Origin: Aquabacterium sp. A7-Y
Lineage (GTDB): Bacteria > Pseudomonadota > Gammaproteobacteria > Burkholderiales > Burkholderiaceae_C
Length of the DNA: 64,000 nucleotides
Direction: 5' to 3'
Assembly (NCBI RefSeq): GCF_026153205.1
Contig: NZ_JAPFBW010000006.1
Coordinates: forward strand, 124,001-188,000
The notes under the pieces were generated by a model that saw only the letters and a list, made by a program, of their open reading frames with translations, searched no databases and was not told the origin of the DNA. This document shows positions 31,731 through 39,125 of the stretch, piece by piece (the first letter of the stretch is position 1; each line of letters opens with the position of its first letter). The translations under genes and the position numbers were made by a program.

Positions 31731-31746
31731 ACCAACCCGGGTTGGT
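31731..31746. promoter_or_regulatory. Perfect 16-bp palindrome, candidate operator between Bug and AEC genes
   Basis: ACCAACCCGGGTTGGT is its own reverse complement. It lies 43 bp before the AEC transporter start and 184 bp from the divergent Bug start. The symmetry, position and lack of a T-run argue for a dimeric repressor site rather than a terminator. No regulator gene is next to it, so the binder is unknown. Confidence 0.5.
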
Positions 31747-31789
31747 CCCAGTGAGTTCATCCTCGCACCCTCCCGACCTCCGCCCGCGC

Positions 31790-32690
31790 ATGTCCACTGC
31801 CCTGCTCCTGCTGCCCGACTGCCTGCTCATCCTGGGCGGCTTCCTGCTGTGCCGCTACTCGGCCCTCAACCGCCCGGTCTGGGACTCGGTCGAGCGGCTG
31901 GTCTACTTCCTGCTGTTCCCGGTGCTGCTCTTCAACACCATCGTCAAGAGCCCGCTGGACTTCGGCACCGCCGCCCCGCTGGCCGCCTCGGGGCTGGGGG
32001 TCGTGCTGATCGGCGTCGGCTGCAGCTATGCGCTGGGCCGGCTGCCGGGCGTGGACAGCAAGCTGCACGCTTCGGGCGCCCAGGTGGCGTTTCGCTTCAA
32101 CTCCTATGTGGCGCTGGCGCTGGCCGACAAGCTGGCAGGCCCAAACGGTGTGGTCTGGACCGCGATGCTGGTGGCGGTGTGCGTGCCGGTCTGCAATTTC
32201 GGAGCGGTGTTTGCGCTGGCGCGCCACGGCGGGCAGCAGTTCTGGCGCGAGATCGGGCGCAACCCGCTGATCCTCGGCACGGTGGCGGGGCTGCTCGCCA
32301 ACCTGCTCGGCCTGCGTTTCGGCAATCCCGTGACGCCGGCGCTCGACCGCATCGGCCAGGCCGCCCTGCCGCTGGGGCTGATGGCGGTCGGCGCAGGGCT
32401 CAAGCTGGGCGGCCTGTCGGCCGCGCCGGGCCTGGCTGCCGGGCTGCTGGGCATCCGCCACCTGGTGTTGCCGCTGGCGGCGCTGGCGGCGGTGCACCTG
32501 CTCGGCGTGCCGGCGGCCCAGCAGCCCATCGTGGTCGCCTTCGCCTCGCTGCCGACCGCCTCCAGCTGCTATGTGCTGGCCATGCGCATGGGGGGGCAAC
32601 GGCGGCTATGTGGCGGGGCTGGTGACTTTGTCCACCCTGCTCGGCATGGCGTCCATCCCGCTCTGGCTGAGTGTGCAGCGGTTGTTCTGA
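31790..32690 (+). pseudogene. AEC family transporter with a +1 frameshift in a G7 tract
   Basis: This is an auxin-efflux-carrier type permease. The first 267 residues read normally from MSTALLLLPDCLLILGGFLL, with about nine membrane helices and LPLGLMAVGAGLKLGG. At 32590-32596 a run of seven G shifts the frame. As written it continues MRMGGQRRLCGG and then runs into antisense queG. Dropping one G restores MRMGGNGGYVAGLVTLST through WLSVQRLF with a stop at 32688-32690, exactly the expected C-terminus. It could be a sequencing error, a fresh mutation or a slippage-prone switch. The protein as encoded would lose its last helix. Confidence 0.8.
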
Positions 32691-32697
32691 GGCAGGT

Positions 32698-33783
32698 TCA
32701 GGCGGACTGCTGCAAAGCCCACTCGATGTGCTCTGCCAGCAGCGGCGAGGCCTCTGGCAGCACCTCGCGCAAGGCCTGCTCGATGGCCGGCGCCGGCCCC
32801 GCGCGCAAGGCATTGCCCATCGCCACCGCCAGGTTGCGCCGCCAGCGCTCGTGGCCGATGCGGCGGATCGGACTGCCCTCGGTGTGGCGCAGGAAGTCGG
32901 CCTCGCTCCAGGCCCACAGCTGCAGCAGGCTGGGCTCGGCCAGCGCCGCACGGGTGTCGAAGTCCGGCAAGGTGGCGCGCTGGGCGTACTTGTTCCAGGG
33001 GCAGGCCAGCTGGCAGTCGTCGCAGCCGTAGATGCGGTTGCCCATCGCTGCGCGCAGCTCCACCGGAATGGGCCCGTCGTGCTCGATCGTGAGATAAGAG
33101 ATGCAGCGCCGCGCATCCAGCCGGTGCGGCGCGACGATGGCGCCCGTCGGGCAGGCCTGCAGGCAGGCGCTGCAGGAGCCGCAGTGGGCGCTCTCGGGCG
33201 CGCTGGCCGGCAAGGTCAGGTCGACATAGATCTCGCCGAGGAAAAACATCGAGCCCGCCTCGCGGTTCAGCACCAGCGTGTGTTTGCCGCGCCAGCCCTG
33301 GCCGCTGCGGCTCGCCAGCTCGGCTTCCAGCACCGGTGCCGAGTCGGTGAACACGCGGTGGCCGAAGGGCCCGAGCCGTTCCGCCATGCGGTCGGCCAGC
33401 TTCTGCAGGCGCTGGCGCATCACCTTGTGGTAGTCGCGGCCGCGCGCATAGAGCGAGACGGTGGCGTCCTGCGGCCGGGCGAGCCGGTCGAACTCGATGG
33501 CCTGCCAGCCCGGCGGCGTGCCGCGCGACAGGTAGTCCATGCGTGCCGTGATCACGCTCACGGTGCCGGGCACCAGCTCCGCGGGCCGGGCGCGCTTGAG
33601 GCCGTGGGCGGCCATGTAGTGCATCGAACCGTGAAATCCTTGGCCCAGCCAGGCCGCCAGCCCCGGCTCGGCGCTGGCGAGGTCCACGCCGGAAACGCCG
33701 ATCTGTGAAAATCCGAGCTCGCGTGCCCACTGTCCGATCTCGGCCAGCAGGGCGGCGTGATCGACGACCTTGGATTGATGCAT
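32698..33783 (-). CDS. queG: Epoxyqueuosine reductase
   Basis: This 361-residue cobalamin- and iron-sulfur-dependent enzyme performs the last step of queuosine synthesis in tRNA. The two [4Fe-4S] ligand sets are intact: CGSCSACLQACPTGA and CDDCQLACPWN. The N-terminal flavin-reductase-like part contains FHGSMHYMAAHGLKRARP, and the C-terminus has HEAT-like helices. Its start codon abuts the divergent tsaE start in the shared palindrome ATGCAT, so both proteins begin Met-His. TAAAAT lies 6 nt upstream on the minus strand, suggesting a leaderless transcript. Confidence 0.94.
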   Translation of the reverse strand: MHQSKVVDHAALLAEIGQWARELGFSQIGVSGVDLASAEPGLAAWLGQGFHGSMHYMAAHGLKRARPAELVPGTVSVITARMDYLSRGTPPGWQAIEFDRLARPQDATVSLYARGRDYHKVMRQRLQKLADRMAERLGPFGHRVFTDSAPVLEAELASRSGQGWRGKHTLVLNREAGSMFFLGEIYVDLTLPASAPESAHCGSCSACLQACPTGAIVAPHRLDARRCISYLTIEHDGPIPVELRAAMGNRIYGCDDCQLACPWNKYAQRATLPDFDTRAALAEPSLLQLWAWSEADFLRHTEGSPIRRIGHERWRRNLAVAMGNALRAGPAPAIEQALREVLPEASPLLAEHIEWALQQSA

Positions 33784-34251
33784 CCCCCGATTTTAGAAAC
33801 CCGCCGTCTTCACTGGCCCGACGAAGCCGCCTGTGCAGGCTTCGCGCAGGGCCTTGCGGCCAAGCCCGCGCTGCGCAACGCCCTCATCGAACTGCAGGGC
33901 CCGCTGGGCGCAGGCAAGACCACCTTCGTGCGCCACCTGCTGCGCGCGCTGGGAGCGAGCGGGCGCATCAAGAGCCCGACCTATGCGGTGATGGAGCCCT
34001 ATGAACTGCCCGGCCTGGCGGCCTGGCATTTCGACTTCTACCGCTTCGACGACCCGCGCGAGTGGGAGGACGCCGGCTTTCGCGATGTCTTCGCCGCGCC
34101 GGGCCTCAAGCTCGTCGAGTGGGCCGAGCGCGCGGCCGGCCTGCTGCCGGTTGCCGACCTGCGCATGGAACTTGCCATCCGTGACGACAACCAACGCGAA
34201 GTGAAGCTCTCGGCCAACACCGCCGCCGGCGTGGCGCTGCTGGCCCCCTGA
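33778..34251 (+). CDS. tsaE: tRNA threonylcarbamoyladenosine biosynthesis ATPase TsaE
   Basis: This 157-residue P-loop ATPase works with TsaB and TsaD in making t6A37 in tRNA. The Walker A is ELQGPLGAGKTTFVRHLL. SPTYAVMEPYELPGLAAWHFDFYRF and the catalytic stretch LKLVEWAERA follow, all typical. The ATG at 33778 (MHPPILETRR) is preferred to an upstream GTG at 33757, which would lie inside antisense queG coding sequence. It is followed after 5 bp by amiC, the conserved tsaE-amidase order of proteobacteria. Confidence 0.93.
   Translation: MHPPILETRRLHWPDEAACAGFAQGLAAKPALRNALIELQGPLGAGKTTFVRHLLRALGASGRIKSPTYAVMEPYELPGLAAWHFDFYRFDDPREWEDAGFRDVFAAPGLKLVEWAERAAGLLPVADLRMELAIRDDNQREVKLSANTAAGVALLAP
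33790..33795 (-). promoter_or_regulatory. Candidate -10 (TAAAAT) directly before queG
   Basis: On the minus strand TAAAAT is followed by CGGGGG and then the queG ATG. The element lies inside the tsaE coding region, so the queG promoter must overlap the divergent gene. No good -35 was seen. Confidence 0.55.
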
Positions 34252-34256
34252 ACACG

Positions 34257-35636
34257 ATGATCAAGCGGCGAGAACTCCTGCGACATTCCGGCACCCTGGT
34301 GCTGCTGCTCGGTGCGCCGCACCTGGCCTTCGGCGCGAGCATCGTCGCCGTGCGGGTCTGGCCGGCCGAGGACTACACACGCGTGACCCTGGAAAGCGAC
34401 ACGCCGCTGAGCGCCAAGCACTTCGTGGTCGGCAACCCGCACCGCATGGTGATCGACATCGAGGGGCTGGAGCTGAGCCCGGCGCTGCGCGAGATCGTCG
34501 GCAAGGTGCAGGCCGACGATCCCTACATCTCGGGCGTGCGGGTCGGGCAGAACCAGCCGCGTGTGGTGCGCCTGGTGATCGACCTGAAGCAGGCGGCCTT
34601 GCCGCAGATGTTCACGCTCGCGCCCATCGCGCACTACCAGCACCGGCTGGTGTTCGACCTGCACCCCACCGTCGCGCCCGACCCGCTGCTGGCGCTGATC
34701 CGCGAGAGAGAGCAGGCCGAGCAGGAGGCCCAGAGCGCGATCGACGATGCGCTGGGCGAGTTCATCGGCCGCGCCGGCAAGAAGCCGCCCGCCGCGCCCG
34801 CTCCGCCGGCCATGGCCTCGGCCCCGTCGCCTGCAGCGCCGCCGCTGGCCGCCGGCACGCCCCCGCCGCAGCCGGGCCCGCCGACGCGCAAGGCCGAGGT
34901 CGACGCCCGCGAGCAGAAGAAGATCGACCGGCTGGTCATCGTCGCACTCGATCCCGGCCACGGCGGCGAGGATCCGGGGGCGATCGGGCCGAGCGGGCTG
35001 AAGGAGAAGGACGTGGTGCTGCAGATCGCGCGCAAGCTGCGCGACCGCATCAACGCCGAGCCCAACATGCGCGCGCTGATGACACGCGACAGCGACTTTT
35101 TCGTGCCGCTGAACCAGCGGGTCGAGAAGGCCCGGCGGGTCCAGGCCGACCTCTTCATCTCGGTGCATGCCGACGCCTTCATCACGCCCAAGGCGCGCGG
35201 CGCTTCGGTGTTTGCGCTGTCCGAGCGCGGCGCCACCAGCACCGCGGCGCGCTGGATCGCCAACAAGGAGAACGCGGCCGACCTGGTGGGCGGCGTCAAC
35301 GTCAAGCACAGCGACGCGCATGTGATGCGGGCCTTGCTCGACATGTCGACCACCGCGCAGATCAACGACAGCCTGCGCATCGGCGGCGAGGTGCTGGGCC
35401 AGATCGGCAAGGTCGGCAAGCTGCACAAGCCGCGCGTCGAGCAGGCCGGCTTTGCGGTGCTGAAGGCACCCGACATCCCCTCCATCCTGGTCGAGACGGC
35501 CTTCATCTCCAACCCCGAGGAAGAGTCCAAGCTCAAGAGCGGGGACTACCAGGAGGAACTGGTGGACGCGATGATGAAGGGCATCAAGCGCTACTTCGCG
35601 AAGAACCCGCCGCTGGCAAGGAACCGGCAGTTGTAG
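34257..35636 (+). CDS. amiC: N-acetylmuramoyl-L-alanine amidase with AMIN domain (AmiC type)
   Basis: This 459-residue periplasmic cell-wall hydrolase splits daughter cells. The leader IKRRELLRHSGTLVLLLGAPHLAFG has a twin-arginine-like pattern, as in AmiC. An AMIN domain follows (VRVWPAEDYTRVTLESDTPL, septal targeting), then a Pro/Ala-rich linker of about 55 residues. The zinc amidase_3 domain has ALDPGHGGEDPGAIGPSG (zinc His), LFISVHADAF and PSILVETAFISNPEEE (catalytic Glu). It lies 5 bp after tsaE. In E. coli mutL would follow directly, but here five genes intervene. Confidence 0.94.
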   Translation: MIKRRELLRHSGTLVLLLGAPHLAFGASIVAVRVWPAEDYTRVTLESDTPLSAKHFVVGNPHRMVIDIEGLELSPALREIVGKVQADDPYISGVRVGQNQPRVVRLVIDLKQAALPQMFTLAPIAHYQHRLVFDLHPTVAPDPLLALIREREQAEQEAQSAIDDALGEFIGRAGKKPPAAPAPPAMASAPSPAAPPLAAGTPPPQPGPPTRKAEVDAREQKKIDRLVIVALDPGHGGEDPGAIGPSGLKEKDVVLQIARKLRDRINAEPNMRALMTRDSDFFVPLNQRVEKARRVQADLFISVHADAFITPKARGASVFALSERGATSTAARWIANKENAADLVGGVNVKHSDAHVMRALLDMSTTAQINDSLRIGGEVLGQIGKVGKLHKPRVEQAGFAVLKAPDIPSILVETAFISNPEEESKLKSGDYQEELVDAMMKGIKRYFAKNPPLARNRQL

Positions 35637-35688
35637 CGAGACGGCGCCGGTCCGGTTTGCTGCACAATGCGCCCATGGGCAGCGGTAC

Positions 35689-35740
35689 GAGCCAGCCACC
35701 GGAACAAGGAGTCCACACCATGGGACTGCCGTTGAAGAAG
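35689..35740 (+). repeat. 52-bp direct repeat, copy 1 (leader and start of Uma2 gene 1)
   Basis: This 52-bp segment, spanning the ribosome-binding site, start codon and first codons, is identical to 36372-36423. One mismatch just outside (C/T) extends similarity further left. It is the best-preserved part of a tandem gene duplication of period 683 bp. Confidence 0.9.
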
Positions 35741-36283
35741 CTGTCACCTGCTGAATACCTCGCGTGGGAGGAGGAGCAGCCCGAGCGTTACGAATACGTC
35801 GATGGCGAGATATTCGCCATGGTCGGCAGCCGACGCACGCACGGTCGAGTCGTGATGAACTTGTCTCGCCACCTCGGCAACCACCTTGAAGGAGGCCGCT
35901 GCCAAGTGTTCAGCGAAAGCATGAAGCTGCACATCGGCAAGGCGACCTACGTGTACCCCGACATCTTCGTGACGTGCGACCCCGCCGATCTCGCGACGGA
36001 GCGGTTCTTCAGGTCACCCATCCTGATCGTCGAGGTGCTGTCGTCTTCCACTCAAGACCACGACCGTAATGGCAAGTTCGCCCTGTACCGGCGCCTCGCG
36101 ACGCTGCGAGAGTATGCCTTGGTCGACCCTGATACGCAGCGTGTCGAGGTGTTCCGACTCGGGGCAGACGGCCTTTGGGATTTGCACGACCAGACCGATG
36201 GCGGCCGCCTGATGCTCGCCAGTGTCGACTTCGAGTTGCCGCTCGGTCGGCTCTTCGACGGCGTGACACCGTCGGCAGTTTGA
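35720..36283 (+). CDS. Uma2 family (DUF820) putative endonuclease, copy 1
   Basis: This 187-residue protein has the PD-(D/E)XK nuclease-like fold. It begins MGLPLKKLSPAEYLAWEEEQ. Putative active-site residues are Asp in VYPDIFVTCD, Glu in ILIVEVLSSST and Lys in NGKFALYRR. Uma2 proteins are widespread, often multicopy, and of unproven biological role. AAGGAG lies 8 nt before this ATG. An in-frame ATG at 35675 follows CACAAT by 6 nt and is an alternative leaderless start adding MGSGTSQPPEQGVHT. The region is visibly more A/T-rich than amiC, which hints at acquisition. A diverged second copy follows. Confidence 0.82.
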   Translation: MGLPLKKLSPAEYLAWEEEQPERYEYVDGEIFAMVGSRRTHGRVVMNLSRHLGNHLEGGRCQVFSESMKLHIGKATYVYPDIFVTCDPADLATERFFRSPILIVEVLSSSTQDHDRNGKFALYRRLATLREYALVDPDTQRVEVFRLGADGLWDLHDQTDGGRLMLASVDFELPLGRLFDGVTPSAV

Positions 36284-36371
36284 ACATGGCCGTCCGCCGA
36301 GCGGGGAACCGGTTCCCCGTACATCACGGTCGAACTGCAGTGCAGGACAATCACGCCATGGACAGCGGTAT

Positions 36372-36423
36372 GAGCCAGCCACCGGAACAAGGAGTCCACA
36401 CCATGGGACTGCCGTTGAAGAAG
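36372..36423 (+). repeat. 52-bp direct repeat, copy 2 (leader and start of Uma2 gene 2)
   Basis: This is identical to 35689-35740, with the same AAGGAG and ATG. Sequence similarity continues into the coding region and then drops, so the two genes share a recent leader but have diverged bodies. Confidence 0.9.
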
Positions 36424-36969
36424 GTGTCGCCTGCTGAATACCTCGCGTGGGAGGAAGAGCAGCCTGAGCGTTACGAATACGTCGATGGTGAAATTTTCGC
36501 CATGGTCGGCGGCTGGCGAAGGCATCACCAGATCGTGGTGAAGCCGGTTCGGCATCTCGACGAGCACCTGGAAGACACCCCGTGCGAGGTCGCCAGCGAA
36601 ACCATGAAGCTGCGCATCGGCGGCGATGCTGTCTTCTACCCCGACATACTCGTCACCTGTGATCCCAAGGATCTCGCGAGACAGCAGTATTGCGAATCGC
36701 CGTTCCTGATTGTCGAGGTGCTGTCGCCCTCGACCGAAGCCTACGATCGCACCCGGAAGTTCGAGCTGTACCGGCGTATAGCCTCGCTGCGCGAGTACGT
36801 GCTGATCGATCCCGAAACCCTGCGCATTGAGGTTTTCCGCCTTGGGAACGACGGCTTGTGGGCTCTCCACGATCAGAGCGGCGGCCCCTCCCTGAGCCTG
36901 CAAAGCCTAGATTTCGAGCTGCCGCTGCGTCAACTTTTCAGGCGCCTGAAGCCACCCGTCTTTCCCTGA
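36403..36969 (+). CDS. Uma2 family (DUF820) putative endonuclease, copy 2
   Basis: This 188-residue paralogue of the preceding gene begins MGLPLKKVSPAEYLAWEEEQ. Catalytic-type residues are retained: Asp in VFYPDILVTCD, Glu in FLIVEVLSPST and Lys in TRKFELYRR. The middle differs (GGWRRHHQIVVKPVRHLDEH against GSRRTHGRVVMNLSRHLGNH). That pattern fits duplication followed by divergence of the substrate-facing region. An in-frame ATG at 36358 follows GACAAT by 6 nt, mirroring copy 1. It is convergent with dedA. Confidence 0.82.
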   Translation: MGLPLKKVSPAEYLAWEEEQPERYEYVDGEIFAMVGGWRRHHQIVVKPVRHLDEHLEDTPCEVASETMKLRIGGDAVFYPDILVTCDPKDLARQQYCESPFLIVEVLSPSTEAYDRTRKFELYRRIASLREYVLIDPETLRIEVFRLGNDGLWALHDQSGGPSLSLQSLDFELPLRQLFRRLKPPVFP

Positions 36970-36984
36970 ACCGCTGCCAGGCCC

Positions 36985-37632
36985 TCAAGCCGCCGGCGCC
37001 GCGCGCCGCGCCTTCCACGCCCCGAAGATCGCGATCGACCCCGGGATCAGGATCAACGCCCAGATGATCTTGCTCAGGTTGGCCTGCACCCAGGGCATAT
37101 TGCCGAACAAATAGCCGGCCAGCGTCAGCCCGCCGACCCACAGCAGCCCGCCCGCGACATTGAAGGCGGTGAACCGGGCCCGGTTCATCTCCGCCACGCC
37201 CGCGACGAAGGGCGCGAAGGTGCGCAGGAAGGGCATGAAACGCGCCAGGATGATCGTGACGCCGCCGTGCCGCTCGTAGAAGGCATGGGCCGCGTTGAAG
37301 GCCTGACGGTTGAAGAAGCGCGACTGCTCCCAGCGGAACACGCGCGGCCCGAAGTAGCGGCCGATGCTGTAGTTGAGCTGGTCGCCCAGCACCGCGGCGA
37401 CCATCAGCAGCGCCATCGCCAGCGGCAGATTCATCAGCCCCGCGCCGCACAGCGCGCCGACGACAAACAGCAGCGAGTCGCCGGGCAGGAAGGGCATCAC
37501 CACCAGACCGGTCTCGACGAAAACGACCGCGAACAGCAGCGCATAAACCCAGGTGCCGTAGTTCTGCACGAAGTCCGCCAGGTGACGGTCCACGTGCAGG
37601 ATGAAGTCGATGAGAAAGCTGACGAGTTCCAT
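36985..37632 (-). CDS. DedA family membrane protein
   Basis: This 215-residue polytopic protein of the DedA/VTT family flips or moves lipid carriers (undecaprenyl phosphate in studied members) and supports envelope homeostasis. Diagnostic parts are VFVETGLVVMPFLPGDSLLF, GDQLNYSIGRYFG, FYERHGGVTIILARFMPFLR and FAPFVAGVAEMNRARF. The ATG (MELVSFLIDF) has a good minus-strand promoter just upstream: TTGGGC, 16 bp, GATAAT, then 7 nt to the start. This gives a probable leaderless mRNA. Confidence 0.93.
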   Translation of the reverse strand: MELVSFLIDFILHVDRHLADFVQNYGTWVYALLFAVVFVETGLVVMPFLPGDSLLFVVGALCGAGLMNLPLAMALLMVAAVLGDQLNYSIGRYFGPRVFRWEQSRFFNRQAFNAAHAFYERHGGVTIILARFMPFLRTFAPFVAGVAEMNRARFTAFNVAGGLLWVGGLTLAGYLFGNMPWVQANLSKIIWALILIPGSIAIFGAWKARRAAPAA

Positions 37633-37639
37633 GGCCGCG

Positions 37640-37667
37640 ATTATCGGGGCCCCGCGGGCCCGCCCAA
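37640..37667 (-). promoter_or_regulatory. Promoter of dedA (TTGGGC-16-GATAAT), leaderless type
   Basis: On the minus strand the -35 TTGGGC (37662-37667) is separated by 16 bp from the -10 GATAAT (37640-37645). Seven bases then lead to the ATG. Spacing and hexamers fit sigma-70. Confidence 0.6.
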
Positions 37668-37685
37668 CTCGGGGGGCCCGCCGTG

Positions 37686-37704
37686 GTATGCATACTTTTA
37701 CAAT
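37686..37704 (+). promoter_or_regulatory. Palindrome GTATGCATAC next to -10 box TACAAT upstream of the M48 gene
   Basis: A perfect 10-bp palindrome (37686-37695) is followed after 3 nt by TACAAT (37699-37704), about 87 bp before the TTG start at 37791. The -35 position is GC-rich and poor. A protein bound at the palindrome could activate or block this promoter; this is inference only. Confidence 0.4.
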
Positions 37705-37790
37705 CCTCCGGCCCACCGGGCTGAGGGGAGCGAGGCGACCGCCGAGCTCGTACACAAATACATCGATAAATTCACATCGGAGAGGTCACC

Positions 37791-39083
37791 TTGACCCCGT
37801 CACTCGTTTACAAGCACGAGGCTTCGCTCGCGGCCATCACGCTCGTGTTCTCGCTGATGATCTGGTTCTCGCTGATCTTCGGCACCCTGGGCATTGGCCT
37901 GGTCTACCTGCTGTTCGCCTTCGTCGGCTACCTGTTCGTGCAGTCGGCCTTCATCTCCTACATCAAGGGCACCGCGGCCAAGCTGACCGCCGACCAGTTC
38001 CCGGACCTGCACCGCCAGTTCGTCGAGTGCTGCGACAAGCTGGGCCTGAAGGAGCGGCCCGAGGCCTACCTGCTGCACGGCGACGGGCTGTTCAACGCCT
38101 TCGCGACCCGTTTCCTCGGCCGCGACTTCGTGATCCTGCTGGCGGACATGGTGGATGCCTTCGAGAACCAGCCCGAGGCCATCAACTTCTACATCGGCCA
38201 TGAGCTGGGGCACATCCGCCGCAAGCACCTGACCGGCGCGGTGCTGCGCTGGCCGGCCGGCATGCTGCCGCTGATCGGGCCGGCCTACCGGCGTGCGCAG
38301 GAGTACACCTGCGACCTGCACGGCCTGGCCTGCTGCCCCAATCCGGAGATCGCCGGGCGGGCCCTGGCTGCCCTGTCGGCCGGCGGCAAGCGCTGGAGCG
38401 ACGTCAACCTGAGCGAACTGGCGCGCCAGTCCGGGCAGAGCGGCGGCTTCTGGATGTCCTTCCACGAGATCACCGCCGACTACCCCTGGCTGGTCAAGCG
38501 ACTGGCGCGCGTGATGGGCGGCGACAGCGTCGCCTTCCCGCGCCGCCACGCGCTGGCCTGGCTGCTGGGCGCCTTCACGCCCCGCCTCGGCCCACGCAGC
38601 GGCGGCGCCGCCGGGCTGGTCATCGTGATGATGGTCATCGGCATCCTGGCGGCGGTCGCGCTGCCAGCCTACAAGGGGTACAAGGACCGCGCCGGCGTGG
38701 CCGAGGCGGAGGCCGACACCGAGCTCGCCGACGCGCTCAAGGAGCTGGAATCGCGGCGCGGCAAGGCGGGCGGCGACCCGGCCGTGGCCGGGGCGCACGA
38801 GCATGCCAGCCAGGTCGCGCAAGCGGTCGGCGAATACATCAGCCGCAAAGGCTCGGCACCGGACTCGCTGCAGCAGGTGGGCCACAGCAGCGAGGAACTG
38901 CCCGAGGGCGTGCAGGAGCTGGAGTACAGCGCCGAGAACGGCTCGATCCGGGTTTCCCTGCCCGACGGCGGCAGCCTCACGCTGGTGCCCAGCCTCGATG
39001 GTGAACGCCAGGTCAGCTGGGATTGCGAAGGCGAGAACATCCCGGCAGAGGCCTTGCCCGAAGGCTGCAGTTCCGCACGCTGA
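37791..39083 (+). CDS. M48 family zinc metallopeptidase fused to a pilin-like membrane segment
   Basis: This 430-residue protein uses a TTG start with GGAGAGG upstream. Residues about 14-60 hold two membrane helices. The M48 catalytic domain has HELGHIRRKH (zinc motif) and the distal YTCDLHGLACC (third ligand region). Near residue 270 a second hydrophobic segment reads VIVMMVIGILAAVALPAYKG, followed by a helix and an Asp/Glu-rich globular tail. It closely resembles the first helix of type IV pilins (IGILAAIALPAYQDY). The prepilin cleavage site (GFTLIE) and Glu5 are missing, so it is probably a fixed anchor rather than an assembled pilin. Its substrate is unknown. Confidence 0.85.
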   Translation: MTPSLVYKHEASLAAITLVFSLMIWFSLIFGTLGIGLVYLLFAFVGYLFVQSAFISYIKGTAAKLTADQFPDLHRQFVECCDKLGLKERPEAYLLHGDGLFNAFATRFLGRDFVILLADMVDAFENQPEAINFYIGHELGHIRRKHLTGAVLRWPAGMLPLIGPAYRRAQEYTCDLHGLACCPNPEIAGRALAALSAGGKRWSDVNLSELARQSGQSGGFWMSFHEITADYPWLVKRLARVMGGDSVAFPRRHALAWLLGAFTPRLGPRSGGAAGLVIVMMVIGILAAVALPAYKGYKDRAGVAEAEADTELADALKELESRRGKAGGDPAVAGAHEHASQVAQAVGEYISRKGSAPDSLQQVGHSSEELPEGVQELEYSAENGSIRVSLPDGGSLTLVPSLDGERQVSWDCEGENIPAEALPEGCSSAR

Positions 39084-39113
39084 GCTTGCCGGGGGAGCAG
39101 TGCCGGGGCGCCC

Positions 39114-39119
39114 TAAAAT
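39114..39119 (+). promoter_or_regulatory. Candidate -10 (TAAAAT) directly before mutL
   Basis: TAAAAT is followed by exactly 6 nt (CCGCCC) and the mutL ATG. There is no ribosome-binding site between them. The geometry is identical to queG. Confidence 0.55.
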
Positions 39120-39125
39120 CCGCCC

